This document shows positions 10,658 through 24,499 of a stretch of DNA of 64,000 nt, piece by piece. Each line of letters opens with the position of its first letter. The first letter of the stretch is position 1. This DNA is from Ustilaginoidea virens. Its lineage: Eukaryota; Ascomycota; Sordariomycetes; Hypocreales; Clavicipitaceae. The stretch lies in the NCBI RefSeq assembly GCF_000687475.1, contig NC_057320.1, positions 4,746,501 to 4,810,500 of the forward strand, read 5' to 3'. Under the pieces are notes generated by a model, which saw only the letters and a program-made list of their open reading frames with translations, searched no databases and had not been told where the DNA came from. The position numbers were made by a program, and so were the translations under genes.

Positions 10658-12397
10658 GTTGAAGAGAAAATAGTACGCAAACTGCAAGCATGGACGGAGG
10701 TTGACTATCGCTGGTGCCAATCACCAGCAGCACAATGGTGTTGCATCACGACACATCGATAGTAAGACGTGACACTGCAACGCACAGGATGCACCTCTCT
10801 CAGCGATATTCACGCGCCGTCTACGGCCCTTGCTTATACATCTCGGGAGTTACGATGCCTAGCCACCGAGGAGAAACGCAACGACGACAGACAATCGTTG
10901 AGCATCGAGAAATGGCGAGGATTGAATGAGCGGCGGTCCAAAACACGACGGCATGGATGATTCGCCAAGCAGGCTAACGAATTGAGCCGTGTAGATGTTG
11001 CCTTGCAGCATCACAAACACCAGCCGTACAGGCGGTCGCTAGCTCGAGAGTTTCCGCCCATGCATCATGACTGTCTGTAAAGCATTCCACTTCACAAGCC
11101 GATTCACGACTGCGCGGCCCCAGAGATGGAAATGATTTCTCTCTTCCAGGCCACGCACGAGTGAGTCTTCAAACTTGGGCAGAAGTGATGTCTCGACACG
11201 CGGACAATATTTCGGATGAGTAATTCGTTGCGACTCGCATGTGCCGCGGAGACTTGGTCTGCATATCACAGAAGGCATCGCTGAGCCGCCATCTGGAAAT
11301 GTTTAGAGCACATGCCACCGGCTCGGCTCGTATCTGGGCGTTGTTGCAGAACATTTGTCGCCAACCGCGTCGAGTCGAGTTGCGTTGTCAGGATGGCCAG
11401 CCGAGCCGAGTCAGGTGCAAGGGCACGTGAACTGGGTGGAGAGTCCAGGGCCAAGTACCTAGGTACCGCGAAAATCTTGGGAACCTCGCACAAGATACGG
11501 ATACAAGTGTTTGCGATTGGACGGAAATCATCGAAAATATCATAACCGCCCCGCACACGCACCCCACCATGATGCTGGCCAAGGCGGGGTCCGGCATTTC
11601 TAGGCCCAGGAGCTCTGGTAAGCCGTTTCCGGCGCTGAGTCACCGTGAGCTGCAGCCAGCCGAACAGCTCCGATCCGCCTGGCGATAACCAGAGGCAAAC
11701 CAAACCCGAAGACGGTCTGGTCTGCTGGCATCGAAATCGTCCGGTGCGTCCGTAAATTATCACACCAGGGCGCAACGCTACGGCAACGCTGCTGACGACA
11801 GTGGTTAATCGCCCCTCCGCGTGGGAGTTTACCACCCCACCCCCCCCGCCTTCCCCTTCGGAGACCGGAGGATGTTTGCCGTAATACGGGAAGCTTTTTG
11901 CGTGCTCCGGGAATCTTTTCCGAGTTCTGCCCCGGATCATTTGCACACATCCACAACCACGACCGCAACCACCACAACCACAACCCACTTGCTAACCTAC
12001 CTGGCAACTCGTGAGCTTTCTGCTGGCTGAATTGGCGGCAAATTTTTTTCATGGCCTGGCCTGGCCCCACTTCCCCCCCTACCCACCCCCCCCCAGGTCC
12101 GCATTTCGGAGACCCCCCATTGGCACGTGGGGTGCCCCTCCCCACTTGCTGCGTCGTCACCAACTACCGTGAAGCAACCTTTGCAGTGGGATTTCAAGTC
12201 TTTGGCTATCCCATCTGTCCGCTTTTACGGGCGCCTCACTTCGACTTTTTGGCCCCAGCAATTGAGCTCCATCGAGCGTACCTGGCCTCCCTTTTTCGCC
12301 GAGAAAACTCTCGCCTGCCTTCCAAATTCCGACCTGACCGACGAATCTACAGACAGATAAACGACAGACAGACATACAGAGACAGATACAGGCGAAA
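10658..12397. other. Intergenic, upstream of homocitrate synthase
   Basis: 1.7 kb with no supported gene. The last 600 bases contain C/A-rich tracts (11835-11855, 11945-11990) and a direct run of GACAGA-like units just before the start codon (12350-12390), consistent with promoter and leader sequence. Confidence 0.5.
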
Positions 12398-14802
<2,405 letters not shown>

Positions 14803-15403
14803 AAGAGGGGGGGGTTGCATGGGGAAGGACGAGGTGGATTGGATTGTAAACCGGGAGACTGGGGGATCATGTGGCGGGCGGATCAGAAAACAACGAGCCA
14901 TCCATAGCCCGGGAGAATCAAAACTTTTCGTCGTCTACTCCAAGCGCTACGCAGTCAAACTGCTTGCTGTTTGGTCGCGCTGTGCTTGGTCACGCGGTGA
15001 CTTGTCGATCGTGACAGGAAGGGGAAATCTTGCTTTTCCATCCAACCTTGCCCTTTGCGCTACAAGCTGCGTCATCCTTGTCCAGTCCAGCACACCAGAC
15101 ATGCACGAGAGAAGAAGAGAAAAAAAGGAGGAGAAGAGACGGAGAGAGAGAGAGAGAGCCGAAACTTGCTTATTCTCCCACCGAGAGCAGGCATCATTAA
15201 TTCAATGCTTGCTGCCTGCCTGCCTTCAACCCGCCACTGGCCAGCCAGTCAGCAGGCCGCCACGTCCCGCGAATCACCAGACGTCAACTGCCAGATTCCC
15301 CCGCACCAAAGGCAAAGCTCCTTCAAAAACCGCGCACGCGATGCAGAGGCCCTGCCCCAAGACATCAATCGCATCTCTCCCCCTCGCCCCTCGCCATCGC
15401 GAC
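14803..15403. other. Intergenic / leader of the amidase-like gene
   Basis: 600 bases with a purine tract (15110-15160, GAGAGA units). No supported gene. An in-frame upstream ATG at 15341 could extend the next gene by 21 residues. Confidence 0.5.
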
Positions 15404-18058
15404 ATGTCGCCTCCGGTCCAAGATGCTTCCGGCGCCGCCTGCCCTGGCACCCCGTCGCCAAAGACGGTCCTCACCACCGTGGTGGCTGGGTCTCGCTACC
15501 TCATCCACCCCCAGGTCCTGGTACGCACGCACAGCCATTCCGCCCCCCCTCTTTGGCCCCCCCTGGCAGAGAAAACAAGAGCTCCCGTGCTCACCCGCGC
15601 GCCGCGTAGGGCACCATCCAGGAAACCATCAGCCCGGACGCCGTCCTCCCCGTCACCCTGCTCGAGCCGGAGCAGCTGTACCTGCATCTGGAGGGCACCC
15701 TCCGCCTGTTCGACGCGTACGACGACGTCTTCACGCCCGAGTTCGGGAACGTCCTCGTCGAGAAGCCGTCCGGGGGCGGCGCGGGCGGGCTGCGCGTTCC
15801 CGCGGGTTCCTTCGTCGGCACGCACGCCAGGTCCGTGATGCACCTGCGCGACGACACCCACACCCGCGCGCGCGCCGTCTCCGACTTGCCTGCCGGGCCG
15901 TACATTCTGCACGGGCCGAACCTGCATCAGGCTTGGAAGATTTACCTCGACACCCTGGATGCGTTTGCTTTTGGCGTCTACCCCACCACCGCCGTAGACG
16001 AAATCGACGGGTGACAGCAGCCCCCCACCCTCTCCCACCTCGCTTTCAGAAGGCCGAGCGATTGTCAATTTGTCAGGGGGGCGGGGGGGGGGGGGGGGGA
16101 AAGGGTCCAAGACTGACGACTGCGTGCAGATACCAAGTCTTGCAGTTGCCTCCTGACGGCGGCGGCAGCAGCAGCAGCAGCAGCAGCAGCCACGCGTCGG
16201 TGCCCGTCCCCTCGCGGCTGTACAGCACCGCGCCTCCGGAAAAGGCTCCTCTCAGGGGCTGCCGCTTCACCATCCCGGACTGCGTGGCGCTGAAGGGTGT
16301 TCCGACCTCCGTCTCCAGCGCCGCGTGGGCCGAGCTGCGCGACCGCACGGCCGATTCCACCGCCCCGTTCGCCAGGCGACTCGTCGAGCTCGGCGCCGTC
16401 ATCGTCGGCACGACCAAGTCTTCGCAGCTGGGATCCGGCAGGGAGTGGGCCGACGTGGTGGCTCCGCAGAATCCGCGGGAAGACGGGCACCAGGATGTCG
16501 GGGGAGGCGCGGCGGGCGCGGCCAGCTCGCTGGCGGGCTACGCGTGGCTGGGGGGATCGACAGGGCTGGACGGTGCGTCTCGTGCAAAAGGTTTGCCCCC
16601 CCACCCCCCCTTCGCGCGGAAACTGAGGAAACCCGATTGCAGCAATCGGCCAGGTGTTGCGTCCGGCGGCTTCGCAAGGGCTGTTTGCGCTTCGCACATC
16701 GACCGGCATCTTGCCCTTGGACGGCGCCGCAATAAGCTCCCCGTAAGAGCGCGAGCCCCCCCCCCCCCCCCCCCCAAAAAGACATTGCCACCGGGCCTTC
16801 TAACCTTGGGCAACACGCGCAGAAGCCTGGACGCCATTGGCGTGTTCGGCACCGACGCCGCTGAGCTCTTCCACCACGCCGTGGCCATTGTCCACGGATC
16901 GCTCGCCAGCCCGCCGCTCAACTTGCCCAAGCGCGTCGTGTGTGTCACCGATCTCGGCGACGCAAACGACCAGCACGCGCATTATCAGCAGCGGCATTTT
17001 CTCTCGGCAGTGGAGGCGTTCCTGGGCGTCGAGTCCCGCAGCGTCAGCCTGAGCGAGGCCTGGGCTGCGAACCCGCCTCCGGAAGCCCGAGGGCAGTCCC
17101 TGCAAGAATACATGAAGGAGGTGAGTAGGCAAGCGCCTCATGCCACTCCATGGGGGCTATATCTCAACACTGGGGCAACACGGGGTCTAAAAAAACAAAA
17201 ACCCTAGGCCCCGTTTCTTTCCTTTTGCGCCGACTTTCACAACCAGTATCGCAGGTTCCGGGACGACTACCAGGCCAAGTTCGGCCGGGAGCCTGCGGTC
17301 GAAGCCACGGTCCGGTTCCGCTGGTGCGTAGCCCTCGCAAGAGCGAAGCCGTCCGTTGTAGCCAACCCCCTTCTGACGAGCGGCGTGAACCGCGAGCAGG
17401 AACCTGGGCGAGAAGGTGACGAGAGCGCAGCTCGACGCTTTCCGAGCCCGCGTTTCCGTCTTCCGGAGCTGGTTCAGCCGCGCGGTAATGCCTACCGACG
17501 AAGGCGGCGACGCCGTCATGGTGCTGCCCTACGCGAGCGCCGCTCCCCGATACGAAGCCCCGTACGCGCGGTAGCCCCCCCCCCCCCCCCCCCCCCCCTT
17601 CCGCCCCCCGAACAGGTTGCAAGCACAAGCTCTCGCTTTGCTGACCACCTGCCACGCAGTAAGCCCGCCGGCATCGAGGGCGTCACCGCCGCGCTCCTCG
17701 CGCCTATCCTCCAGGCGCCGCTTGTTCTCGCACCGTGTAGGTTGGCGTCCTCCCCCTTCCCCCCCCATTTCCTCGCCTCGCCGTCGCATGGGCCCGCGCT
17801 GAAACCGAGCCCCAAGTCGCGCAAGCGCCGTACGAATCTAGCATCAGCCACCGGACGGAATACCACGCCGTCTGCGGCGCTGTCCTCGGGCCCAAGGGCA
17901 GCGACGCGGCTCTGGTCAAGCTTGTCGAGGCGACGCTGCGGCAGGCGCGGTGGCGCACGGGTGTCGACAGGGGGAGGTTTGCCTTTCCTCCCCGGCAGGA
18001 TCAAGGGAACGCCGTGGGCGGGGGTGGACAGCCGTCCAGTCGTGTAGACGCGTGGTAG
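15404..18058 (+). CDS. Amidase-signature-like protein lacking catalytic serines (641 aa, 9 exons)
   Basis: Exons: 15404-15520, 15610-16010, 16130-16572, 16643-16742, 16823-17120, 17247-17323, 17400-17570, 17660-17736, 17817-18058. The middle domain is amidase-like: FTIPDCVALKGVPTS holds the usual lysine (about residue 228), then LVELGAVIVGTTKSSQ and APQNPREDGHQ. At the place of the Gly-Ser-Ser-Gly-Gly signature it reads VGGGAAGAASS (about 296-305), and where the nucleophile Gly-Ser-Asp-x-Gly-Gly-Ser is expected it reads GGSTGLD. The cis-serine and nucleophile therefore look lost. The 170-residue N-terminal extension is of a type seen in fungal amidase-like proteins of unknown role. Ser8 near residue 190 comes from a CAG repeat. 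Three introns hold long G or C runs. Likely a non-catalytic or altered member; substrate unknown. Confidence 0.78.
16083..16099. repeat. G17 homopolymer in intron 2 of the amidase-like gene
   Basis: Run of 17 G on the coding strand, close to the 3' splice site at 16129. Confidence 0.85.
16756..16775. repeat. C20 homopolymer in intron 4 of the amidase-like gene
   Basis: Run of 20 C within the 80-bp intron 16743-16822. Confidence 0.85.
17575..17598. repeat. C24 homopolymer in intron 7 of the amidase-like gene
   Basis: Run of 24 C starting four bases after the donor GTAG of the 89-bp intron 17571-17659. Confidence 0.85.
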
Positions 18059-18360
18059 ATTGCAAGCCGATCAAGTGTTTTTGGCGAAGCCAAACGAGAC
18101 GTGACGCCCTTGGGCCTTTGTGCTGCACTGAAGGTGACGACGTAACGTGACGTGACGTGACGCCACAGAGCGATAGTACGGAAGTAGATTAGGTCTGGTA
18201 CACGGGTACATCCGCCACGCAGCCGCGCCAGCTGCCATGTCTGCACAGCGGGGCGCAACCCGGCAAAAAAAAGCAAAAAAAAAAAAAAAGCTGGAAAGAA
18301 AAAAAAACCAAAGCCATCACCAGGCCACGTCCACAACCTCACCCGAACCAGCCCCCAGCA
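18059..18360. other. Intergenic
   Basis: About 300 bases between the amidase-like gene and Alb1. Contains ACGTGACGTGACGTGACG repeats near 18140-18165 (CRE-like TGACGT cores) and A-rich tracts at 18264-18308, consistent with the Alb1 promoter. Confidence 0.5.
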
Positions 18361-18957
18361 ATGGCCAAACCCAAAGGTAGCACCCCCATTCCCCCATCTC
18401 CGAGACGCCCCCCCGAGAACCCCCCCCCCCCCCCCCCCCCCAAAGACAGCAGCTGACCCCCCTCGCCGCCAGCCGCCTCGAAGCACTCCCGCGCCGCCCG
18501 CCGCGCCGCCTCCCCGGACGCTGCGCCGCCCCCTCGCGCCGCCGCCGCCGCCGCCGACGTCCGCCCGTCCGTCCTCGCCGTCCACCGCTCCGCGGGCGTG
18601 GAGAAAAAAAAGGCCAAGGCGGCCCGCAAGACGCGCATGTCGTCCAAGATGCGGCGCCGGCACGACCGGGGCCTCGAGATGGCGGCGGCGGTCACCGAGC
18701 GCACGGGCAGGAAGATGGAGAAGAGCATCGGGCGGGCTAGGGCCGTGCAGAGCAGGAGCCGTCCGTGGGAGCAGGTGAACCGGGAGGCGACGGGCGAGGG
18801 CGAGCCCGGGGGCGGCGGGTTCGCGGCTCTGGTGGACGAGGGCGCGGGCGCGGGCGCGGGCGCCGAGGAGCCAGGCGAGGGGGGGTTGGCGGCGGATGAC
18901 CGGACTCCGGGGCAGAGCGAGGGGGACGGGGATGACGGGGGTGACGAGATCCTGTGA
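18361..18957 (+). CDS. ALB1: Ribosome biogenesis factor Alb1 (166 aa, 2 exons)
   Basis: Alb1 is the shuttling partner of Arx1 that binds pre-60S particles during nuclear export. Exon 1 is only 16 nt (18361-18376, MAKPK plus one base); the 96-bp intron holds a C22 run; exon 2 is 18473-18957. The spliced N-terminus MAKPKASKHSRAARRAA is the family hallmark, followed by RPSVLAVHRSAGVEKKKAKAARK and KMRRRHDRGLEMAAAVTERT, the conserved basic helix. Residues 105-166 are Gly/Glu-rich and probably disordered. Length fits the family. It converges with the mitochondrial IF3 gene (243-base gap). Confidence 0.88.
18420..18441. repeat. C22 homopolymer in the Alb1 intron
   Basis: 22 consecutive C on the coding strand about 30 bases before the acceptor. 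Confidence 0.85.
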
Positions 18958-19200
18958 GCTTTGCGTTTCGCGTTCTTGGCTTCGGCGTGCGGGTCACTCG
19001 GTTCTTGCTTGCCGGGGCCGTGGCGTTTGGGGGAGGGTTGTTTTATTTTTTCTTCCTCTCTTTGTTCTTGTGTGAAAATACAGCTTCTGGTGTTTTGTAC
19101 AGACTGGACCAACACGCAGGCCGGCGCGCCAGCATATTCCCCCGTCTACTACTGTAGTTCCTCCACACGACCGGAGGACCGGACCGGACCGGCCCATCAA

Positions 19201-19873
19201 TCAGCCCTGCCTCCCCTCCAGGTACAGCCTCATGGCCCCCCCCGCGTCCCCCGTCGCCGGCTTGGCCTCCCTCCCCCCGCTGCGCGCCACCTCCCCCCGG
19301 ATGCTGTCCACCAGCGCGTCGGCCTCCCCCCCGCCGACCTGCCGCCCGCCCTTCTTGCGCGCAATCAGCAGCTCGACCTTGAGCCCGCGGGCCAGGAACC
19401 CGCCCATCTGGCGCATCTTGGTGGCCAGGTCGTGCGGGCCAATCGCCCACGTCAGCTCCAGCTCCTTGGTCTTGGTCTTGGCCTTGGGCCCGGGCTTGCC
19501 GCCCGCCCCCGCGGCGCGCTTGCGCTCCCGCAGCGCCCGCTGGCGCGCCTGCTCGTCGCGCTTGTCGACGATCTTGCACACGGCGTAGCGGGGGCCCGCG
19601 GCCGCCGCGGCCGCCGCGTCGCCCCCCGCCCCGTACGGCTGCACCATGCGCAGCGACTCGTGGGGCGCCAGGCGCTCCAGGACGAGCGGCGTGGGCAAGG
19701 GGCCCTCGGGGGCGCCGCCGTCGATGACCATGATGCGCGGGTCGGTGATCTCGTGGTCCTTGGGCAGGCGGTCGCGGCCGGAGCGCTCGACGTCGCGCTG
19801 CGTCGTGTAGCGCTTGTCGATGCTGGCTGCTGCTGCTGCTGCTTCGCGCTCGTCGGGGGTGCCGTCGCCGGGG

Positions 19874-19921
<48 letters not shown>

Positions 19922-20106
19922 CCGCGCGCGGCGGCTCTTCGCGGCGGCCGCGTGTAGGGCCGTACCTGGCGGACGGGCAAGGTGGGCGGTGGTGGTGGTG
20001 GTGGTGGTGTCTGGGCGGAAGAGACGACGAGCCTGGGATGATTCGGGACGAGGACGCGGTACAGCGCCCGGCAGGGGCTGTAGATGCACGGCGGCACCGG
20101 CTTCAT
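19201..20106 (-). CDS. Mitochondrial translation initiation factor IF-3 (301 aa)
   Basis: Single exon. IF3 binds the small mitoribosomal subunit and promotes correct start-codon selection. The N-terminal 60 residues are Arg/Pro/Ala-rich without acidic residues, as in mitochondrial presequences. A run of 14 serines follows (plus-strand GAC repeat). The IF3-N block starts at about residue 116 (DPRIMVIDGG...LRMVQPYG, then PRYAVCKIVDKRDEQARQRA). The IF3-C block is KTKELELTWAIGPHDLATKM, then FLARGLKVELLIARKKGG, the RNA-binding beta-alpha-beta unit. The tail is longer than in bacteria, as usual for fungal mitochondrial IF3 (AIM23-like). It is divergent from the Imp1 gene over a 536-bp shared promoter, and both products are mitochondrial. 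Confidence 0.87.
19874..19917. repeat. (GAC)n microsatellite coding poly-Ser in IF3
   Basis: About 14 GAC units, read on the minus strand as TCG serine codons. Likely length-variable. Confidence 0.85.
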
Positions 20107-20642
20107 GGCGTGACAACGCGGGAGGGGGCGGGACGGACTGCGCGCTCGCGCCGTGGCGGAAAAGGATGGGCCGATGTTGAGCGGAGGGCAGAGAGAGGTT
20201 TGGTTGGGGCTCGTCTCGTCCCGACGTTGCAGGTTTCAATGGAAGCAAAAACTCGGAAGCTTTTCTTTTTCCCTTCAGCTCAAGGGGTTACGTGCCGTCT
20301 GGTGGCCCACCCTGCGCGGCGCGCCCCAGCCAATGGCAAAGCGTCGGCGTCTGGCGCCAGCTGGGTGGGACCCACCCACGTCCAACTGCCGGCCTCGTCG
20401 ATTGGCCTCGTCGACTTGGCCTCGACATCTTGGCCTCGACATCTCGACCTCGACATCTCGACCTCGACATCTTGACCTCTCATCTTGGTCTCACAATAAA
20501 TCCCGTCCACCGCCACCCGCATAGGCCTCCTCCAGCTCCCTCCGCCTCCCCAGACGCGCACCATGTCCTCCTCCTCCTCCTAGCCGCCCTCCCGCCGCAT
20601 ACCCCGTCCAAAATCCTCACCACCACCACCACCACCACCACC
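20107..20642. promoter_or_regulatory. Shared divergent promoter of mitochondrial IF3 and Imp1
   Basis: 536 bases between two divergent start codons. It carries a 14-bp tandem repeat (20417-20485) and a CACCAC repeat directly before the Imp1 ATG. Confidence 0.5.
20417..20485. repeat. 14-bp minisatellite, five units
   Basis: Units TGGCCTCGACATCT (x2), CGACCTCGACATCT (x2) and a 13-base TGACCTCTCATCT in tandem. Confidence 0.9.
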
Positions 20643-21273
20643 ATGATCTCCCACTTCCTCGGCCACCCCGTCCGCCTCACCGTCGCCACCCTCAAATTCG
20701 CATTCCTCTCCCACCTCGGCCTCACCCACCTCTTCCAAGTCACCCCCGCCCAAGGCGCCTCCATGCTCCCCACCTTCATGGTCGACGGCGACTGGATCGC
20801 CGCCGACATGCGGCACCGCCTGGGACGAGGCATCGCCGTCGGCGACGTCGTCCTCTACAAGATCCCCCTCTTCCCCGACCAGAACGGCGTCAAGCGCGTG
20901 CTCGGCATGCCGGGCGATTACGTCTCGCTAGGGACCCCCGGCGAGACGGGGGAGGAGCAGATGATACAGGTAAGAACAAATACATAAACATCTTCTTATA
21001 GGTACATATAAAGGACGAATTCCTGGCGATTCGTCGCGCCAAAAAAAGAAAAGAAAATGTTCCTCGCTGACTCGATTCCGTGCCACCAAGGTTCCCGAGG
21101 GCCATTGCTGGATCGTCGGCGATAACTTGTCTTGCTCACGGGACTCGAGGCTGTTCGGTCCGCTTCCGCTGGCCCTGGTTCAGGGAAAGGTTGTGGCCAA
21201 GATCTTGCCGTGGCGGGAAAGGAAGTGGATCGCCAGCGGCGTACGGCAAGTTGCTGTTGACAACCCCAGCTAG
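20643..21273 (+). CDS. IMP1: Mitochondrial inner membrane protease subunit 1 (169 aa, 2 exons)
   Basis: A type I signal-peptidase-like serine protease (S26) that cleaves sorting signals from proteins delivered to the intermembrane space. Exons 20643-20969 and 21091-21273. The catalytic Ser lies in QGASMLPTF (about residue 41) and the general-base Lys in GVKRVLGMPGDYV (about residue 84), followed by the conserved GHCWIVGDN and SRDSRLFGPLPLALVQGKV. The N-terminus has one hydrophobic segment. Length matches Imp1 (about 165-190). The Asn-Leu-Ser-Cys-Ser-Arg-Asp-Ser spacing is Imp1 rather than Imp2 type. Divergent from IF3. Confidence 0.92.
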
Positions 21274-22213
21274 ATGGACGCAGCATCATCTCATATCTTG
21301 TCAACTTGGCCCTTTTATTTCGTTTTTCCTGTTTCGATTTCTTCTTCTTCTTTTTTGCTTCAGCCGCTACCTCATCATCTTGGGCATTGTTACTCGGCGT
21401 GGGGGTATCAAGTCACTTCAACTCGTGTGTAATACGCTTGTTATGCACAATCTGAAATAATCGGGTATTATAAAAGGCGGCTTACAACGTCAACTTTGAA
21501 TCTAGCGCCAACGGCGATTCGATGGCCTGGCCTCCCGTTGACTACCTGATCCCCTTCATGCGAGGAGGGGAAAAAAAAAGAAAAGATAAAAAAAAGAGAT
21601 GCAGACAAAATCTAAAATCAATGATTGGCCAACCGAAGCCATTCGCCAGATATGCTTTGTACAAAAGACGAGTAAGTAATCCGGGCCTCTTCTCACCATG
21701 GTCATAGCAGGGCACCCCCGTCGCTGCATGCTCCATTGCTCAACAATCCGAACGAGAAGCGGTTTGCTTCTCCGTACATAGCTAGCAGCAGTATATAAAT
21801 AACCCGGCCACCAGACGGCGCGCAGAAAAAGAGGAAAGAAAAAGACTGAAAATGAAAAGGGTGTGGGAAGAGGGAAAACACTGGGAAAAAAAAAAAGAAA
21901 GAAAGAAACGGGGAAAAAAAAAACGGTTGCTGATGATGAGGGAAACCGTGGGGGCGAGAATGGTTCAAGCTGAGAGAACCCACATGTTCTCAAAACCACC
22001 AGCCCATGTCGTCGTCTTCCATTGAATGAAATCCGGACGCCTGTTGTACAAATGCCTTTTTCTTCGCAAACAACAAACTACGCACGTCCAGCCATGGGCT
22101 AATCTCGTTAGCAAGAGAAAAGCCCCGGTAAAGAGTAGAGAGGCAAAATTGTGATGGATGGAGCCCGAGGACCCGAGCTCCGTGCCAAACGACGGCTTCG
22201 GCCAGCAGCCGCA
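21274..22213. other. Convergent intergenic region
   Basis: 940 bases between the Imp1 and Vac8 3' ends. Contains several A-rich purine tracts (21568-21602, 21830-21930) and T-rich stretches consistent with two 3' UTRs. No gene seen. Confidence 0.5.
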
Positions 22214-24436
22214 TTAGCCCTCGATATGAGCCTTTGACATGCTCTGGCCAAGCAATTCCAGGCATCGCTGCGCCAAATTGACCACTTCACCCTCATCCTC
22301 CTCTTCGTACTCAGCTTCCGCCTCAACTTGCCGGTTCGCAATGGTTCGGATATGTTCGATAATGTCCTCGGCTTTGCCAATCAGGCCAATGAGCGTCTTG
22401 TCCTCCGACTCGAATAGCTGCAGCAGGGTCCAGACCGCAATGTGTTGGAAAGTAGCGTCTCCAGATTGCAAGAACCGACCAAGATAACCGTGGATGCCAC
22501 CGTTTGGCTCGTTCCAGTTCTGGATGAAGATGGAGTAGTCGCCAACTGGGAGCGCAGGTATCATTAGCGTGAGCTTCTTCTTTTTTTTTCTTCTTCCGCT
22601 CCTTCCCTTCTTGGTTCCGCGTCCACGGGACAGCCTACCTTTGGATGACAAGTTACCCAACGCTGCAGCACTGTTACCTTGCACCTCGATGCTAGGGGAA
22701 TGTGTCAAGGGAATCAAGACGTCGCAGACTCCCAGGTTGAGGAGATGCGACTTGAGGTCATCGCTAAGCGCCAGGACGGCAATGGCCGCAGTCATCTCGG
22801 ATTGCACCGTGACGGGCACGTCAAGTACCAACTGTTTACACTTTTGAACGGCTCCAGCGTCAAGAACAAGTGCCTTGTTTCGGTCCGAGCTGGCGGCGAG
22901 ATTGCGCAAGGTAGAAATGGCGTGGCACTGGATTTCTTCGTTATCGGTTGATCCGAGCAGGTCGACCAACGGTTTGAGAAAGTTGGCCTCGATTATGGGC
23001 GACTCGTTCATGGGATGGATGGAGATGTTTCGTATGCAAGCGACGGCGGAGAGGATCAGAGGAAGGTAGGATGACTGTAAGAGTCGGAGAAGAGGTGCGA
23101 GACCGCTAGCTCGTACTATGTCCAGCTGGTACTTTTCATCAGACGCGAGATTTCGCAGGGCCAGTGCTGCCTGGCATTGGACCTTGGGGGAGGACGAGTC
23201 CATGAGATTGACCAGAGACTGGACGAGTTTTGGTTCGGAAGAGGCAAGCTTCCGTCTGTTGTTTGCGTCTACAGCGATGTTGCTGAGCGCCGTGGTGCAG
23301 TAATACTGTACGTCGACGTCGTTGGAGCTGAGGAGTTGGACAAGGACAGGGATAGCGCCGGCATTAACGAGCTGCTGTCGGTTCTCGTCTACAATGCGTC
23401 ATGACGTCAGCAGACGAGTGGCCGCAAGGGGCGTAAGCTTCTTGCCCTCGGGCACAGCAACCTACCGGAATGTGTCATATTGAGCAGGGCACCGGTGGCG
23501 TTCCTCTGGACTCGCATGTCCCGAGATTTAGCTAATCTCGTCAGTGGCCCAAGAGCGCCAGATCTAGCAATCTTGGCCTTGTTTTCCTCGTGGGTCGCGA
23601 GATTGGTGATGCATCCGACAGCGTTGCACTGAACTTCAACATTGGGTGAGAGCATCTGCCGAATCAGCGGCGTTAGACCGCCGAGCTGGACTATCAAAAC
23701 CTTGTTCTCGGCTACGAGGAGACAATTACTCGGGTTAGTGCGTTCCTCTAGTCGTTGCTGTAAGAAGGAGAACTCACTGTTGACAGCCAAATTGCCCAGA
23801 GCGGCACTGGCAGCCCGCTGGACTTCGATATCGGGGCTTTGCAACAGAAAAAGGATAGGTTCAAGTGTATCCCTATCAACCTCTCGAACATCTAGGGAAA
23901 GCATATCCGTATCAGCCAAGACTGAACTGACCATGGCGGTAGACCATACGACGACGACGTGCGGGACGGCAGGTCTCGAGGCAAAAAATAAAATAAAATA
24001 AAATAAAATAAAAGACCCGTCAGGGACATTCCGACACACGACACACAAAACACATACCTCGTTCAGTGATCTCGGCAAATGTGAGACTTGCACTCCGCTG
24101 CAAATCCACGTTTTCCGAAAAAACCAAAGTGCTAAGCGCCCGAAGAGGTTCCCCGGAGAAGAAGTCGGTTTCTCCTCGCTATCAATCCCATCAGCAGCAG
24201 GCTCAGAAACGGCACGTCATGCCAGCAGAGAAGAAATTTCCAACCACCAACATTTTCAAGGTACTGCAGCAAGTCGGCAACTGCCTCGCGTTCGCTATCG
24301 GCTAGGACGGGCTCGTAAAGACCCTCGCGGGACCGACCTGAGGGACGTCGCGTCAGCAGCTTCTTCCGGATCAAAAAATCGCAGGGCATGGTCGAGTCGC
24401 GTTACCTCCGCAGCATGATGAGCTGCAATTACCCAT
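22214..24436 (-). CDS. VAC8: Vacuolar armadillo-repeat protein Vac8 (559 aa, 7 exons)
   Basis: Peripheral vacuole-membrane scaffold for vacuole inheritance, nucleus-vacuole junctions and selective autophagy. Exons: 24436-24406, 24337-24252, 24178-24058, 23891-23778, 23711-23466, 23388-22639, 22545-22214. The 31-nt first exon codes [10 protein letters not shown]: Gly2 for N-myristoylation and Cys4/8/9 for palmitoylation. Armadillo repeats follow from about residue 75 to 520, with repeated L..L......VQ..A..AL.NLA units ([38 protein letters not shown], and so on). It ends in an acidic stretch ([13 protein letters not shown]) and [13 protein letters not shown]. Total length equals that of known filamentous-fungal Vac8. 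Intron 3 carries an AAAAT microsatellite. Confidence 0.96.
23984..24011. repeat. (AAAAT)n microsatellite in Vac8 intron 3
   Basis: AAAATAAAATAAAATAAAAT-type run of about five units inside the intron. Confidence 0.85.
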
Positions 24437-24479
24437 GGCTGGGCTATGATGGAATCAACCACGCTTGGGGGAGGTGTGT

Positions 24480-24499
24480 GGGGGGGGGGGGGGGGGGGG
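24480..24499. repeat. G20 homopolymer in the Vac8 promoter
   Basis: 20 consecutive G about 45 bases upstream of the Vac8 start codon (C20 on the coding strand). Confidence 0.85.

Noticed and set aside
17164..20248. Long ORFs on both strands of the amidase/Alb1/IF3 region (up to 400 codons), including Arg/Pro/Gly-rich frames
   Set aside because: They are GC-driven shadows antisense or out of frame to the spliced genes and show only low-complexity composition.
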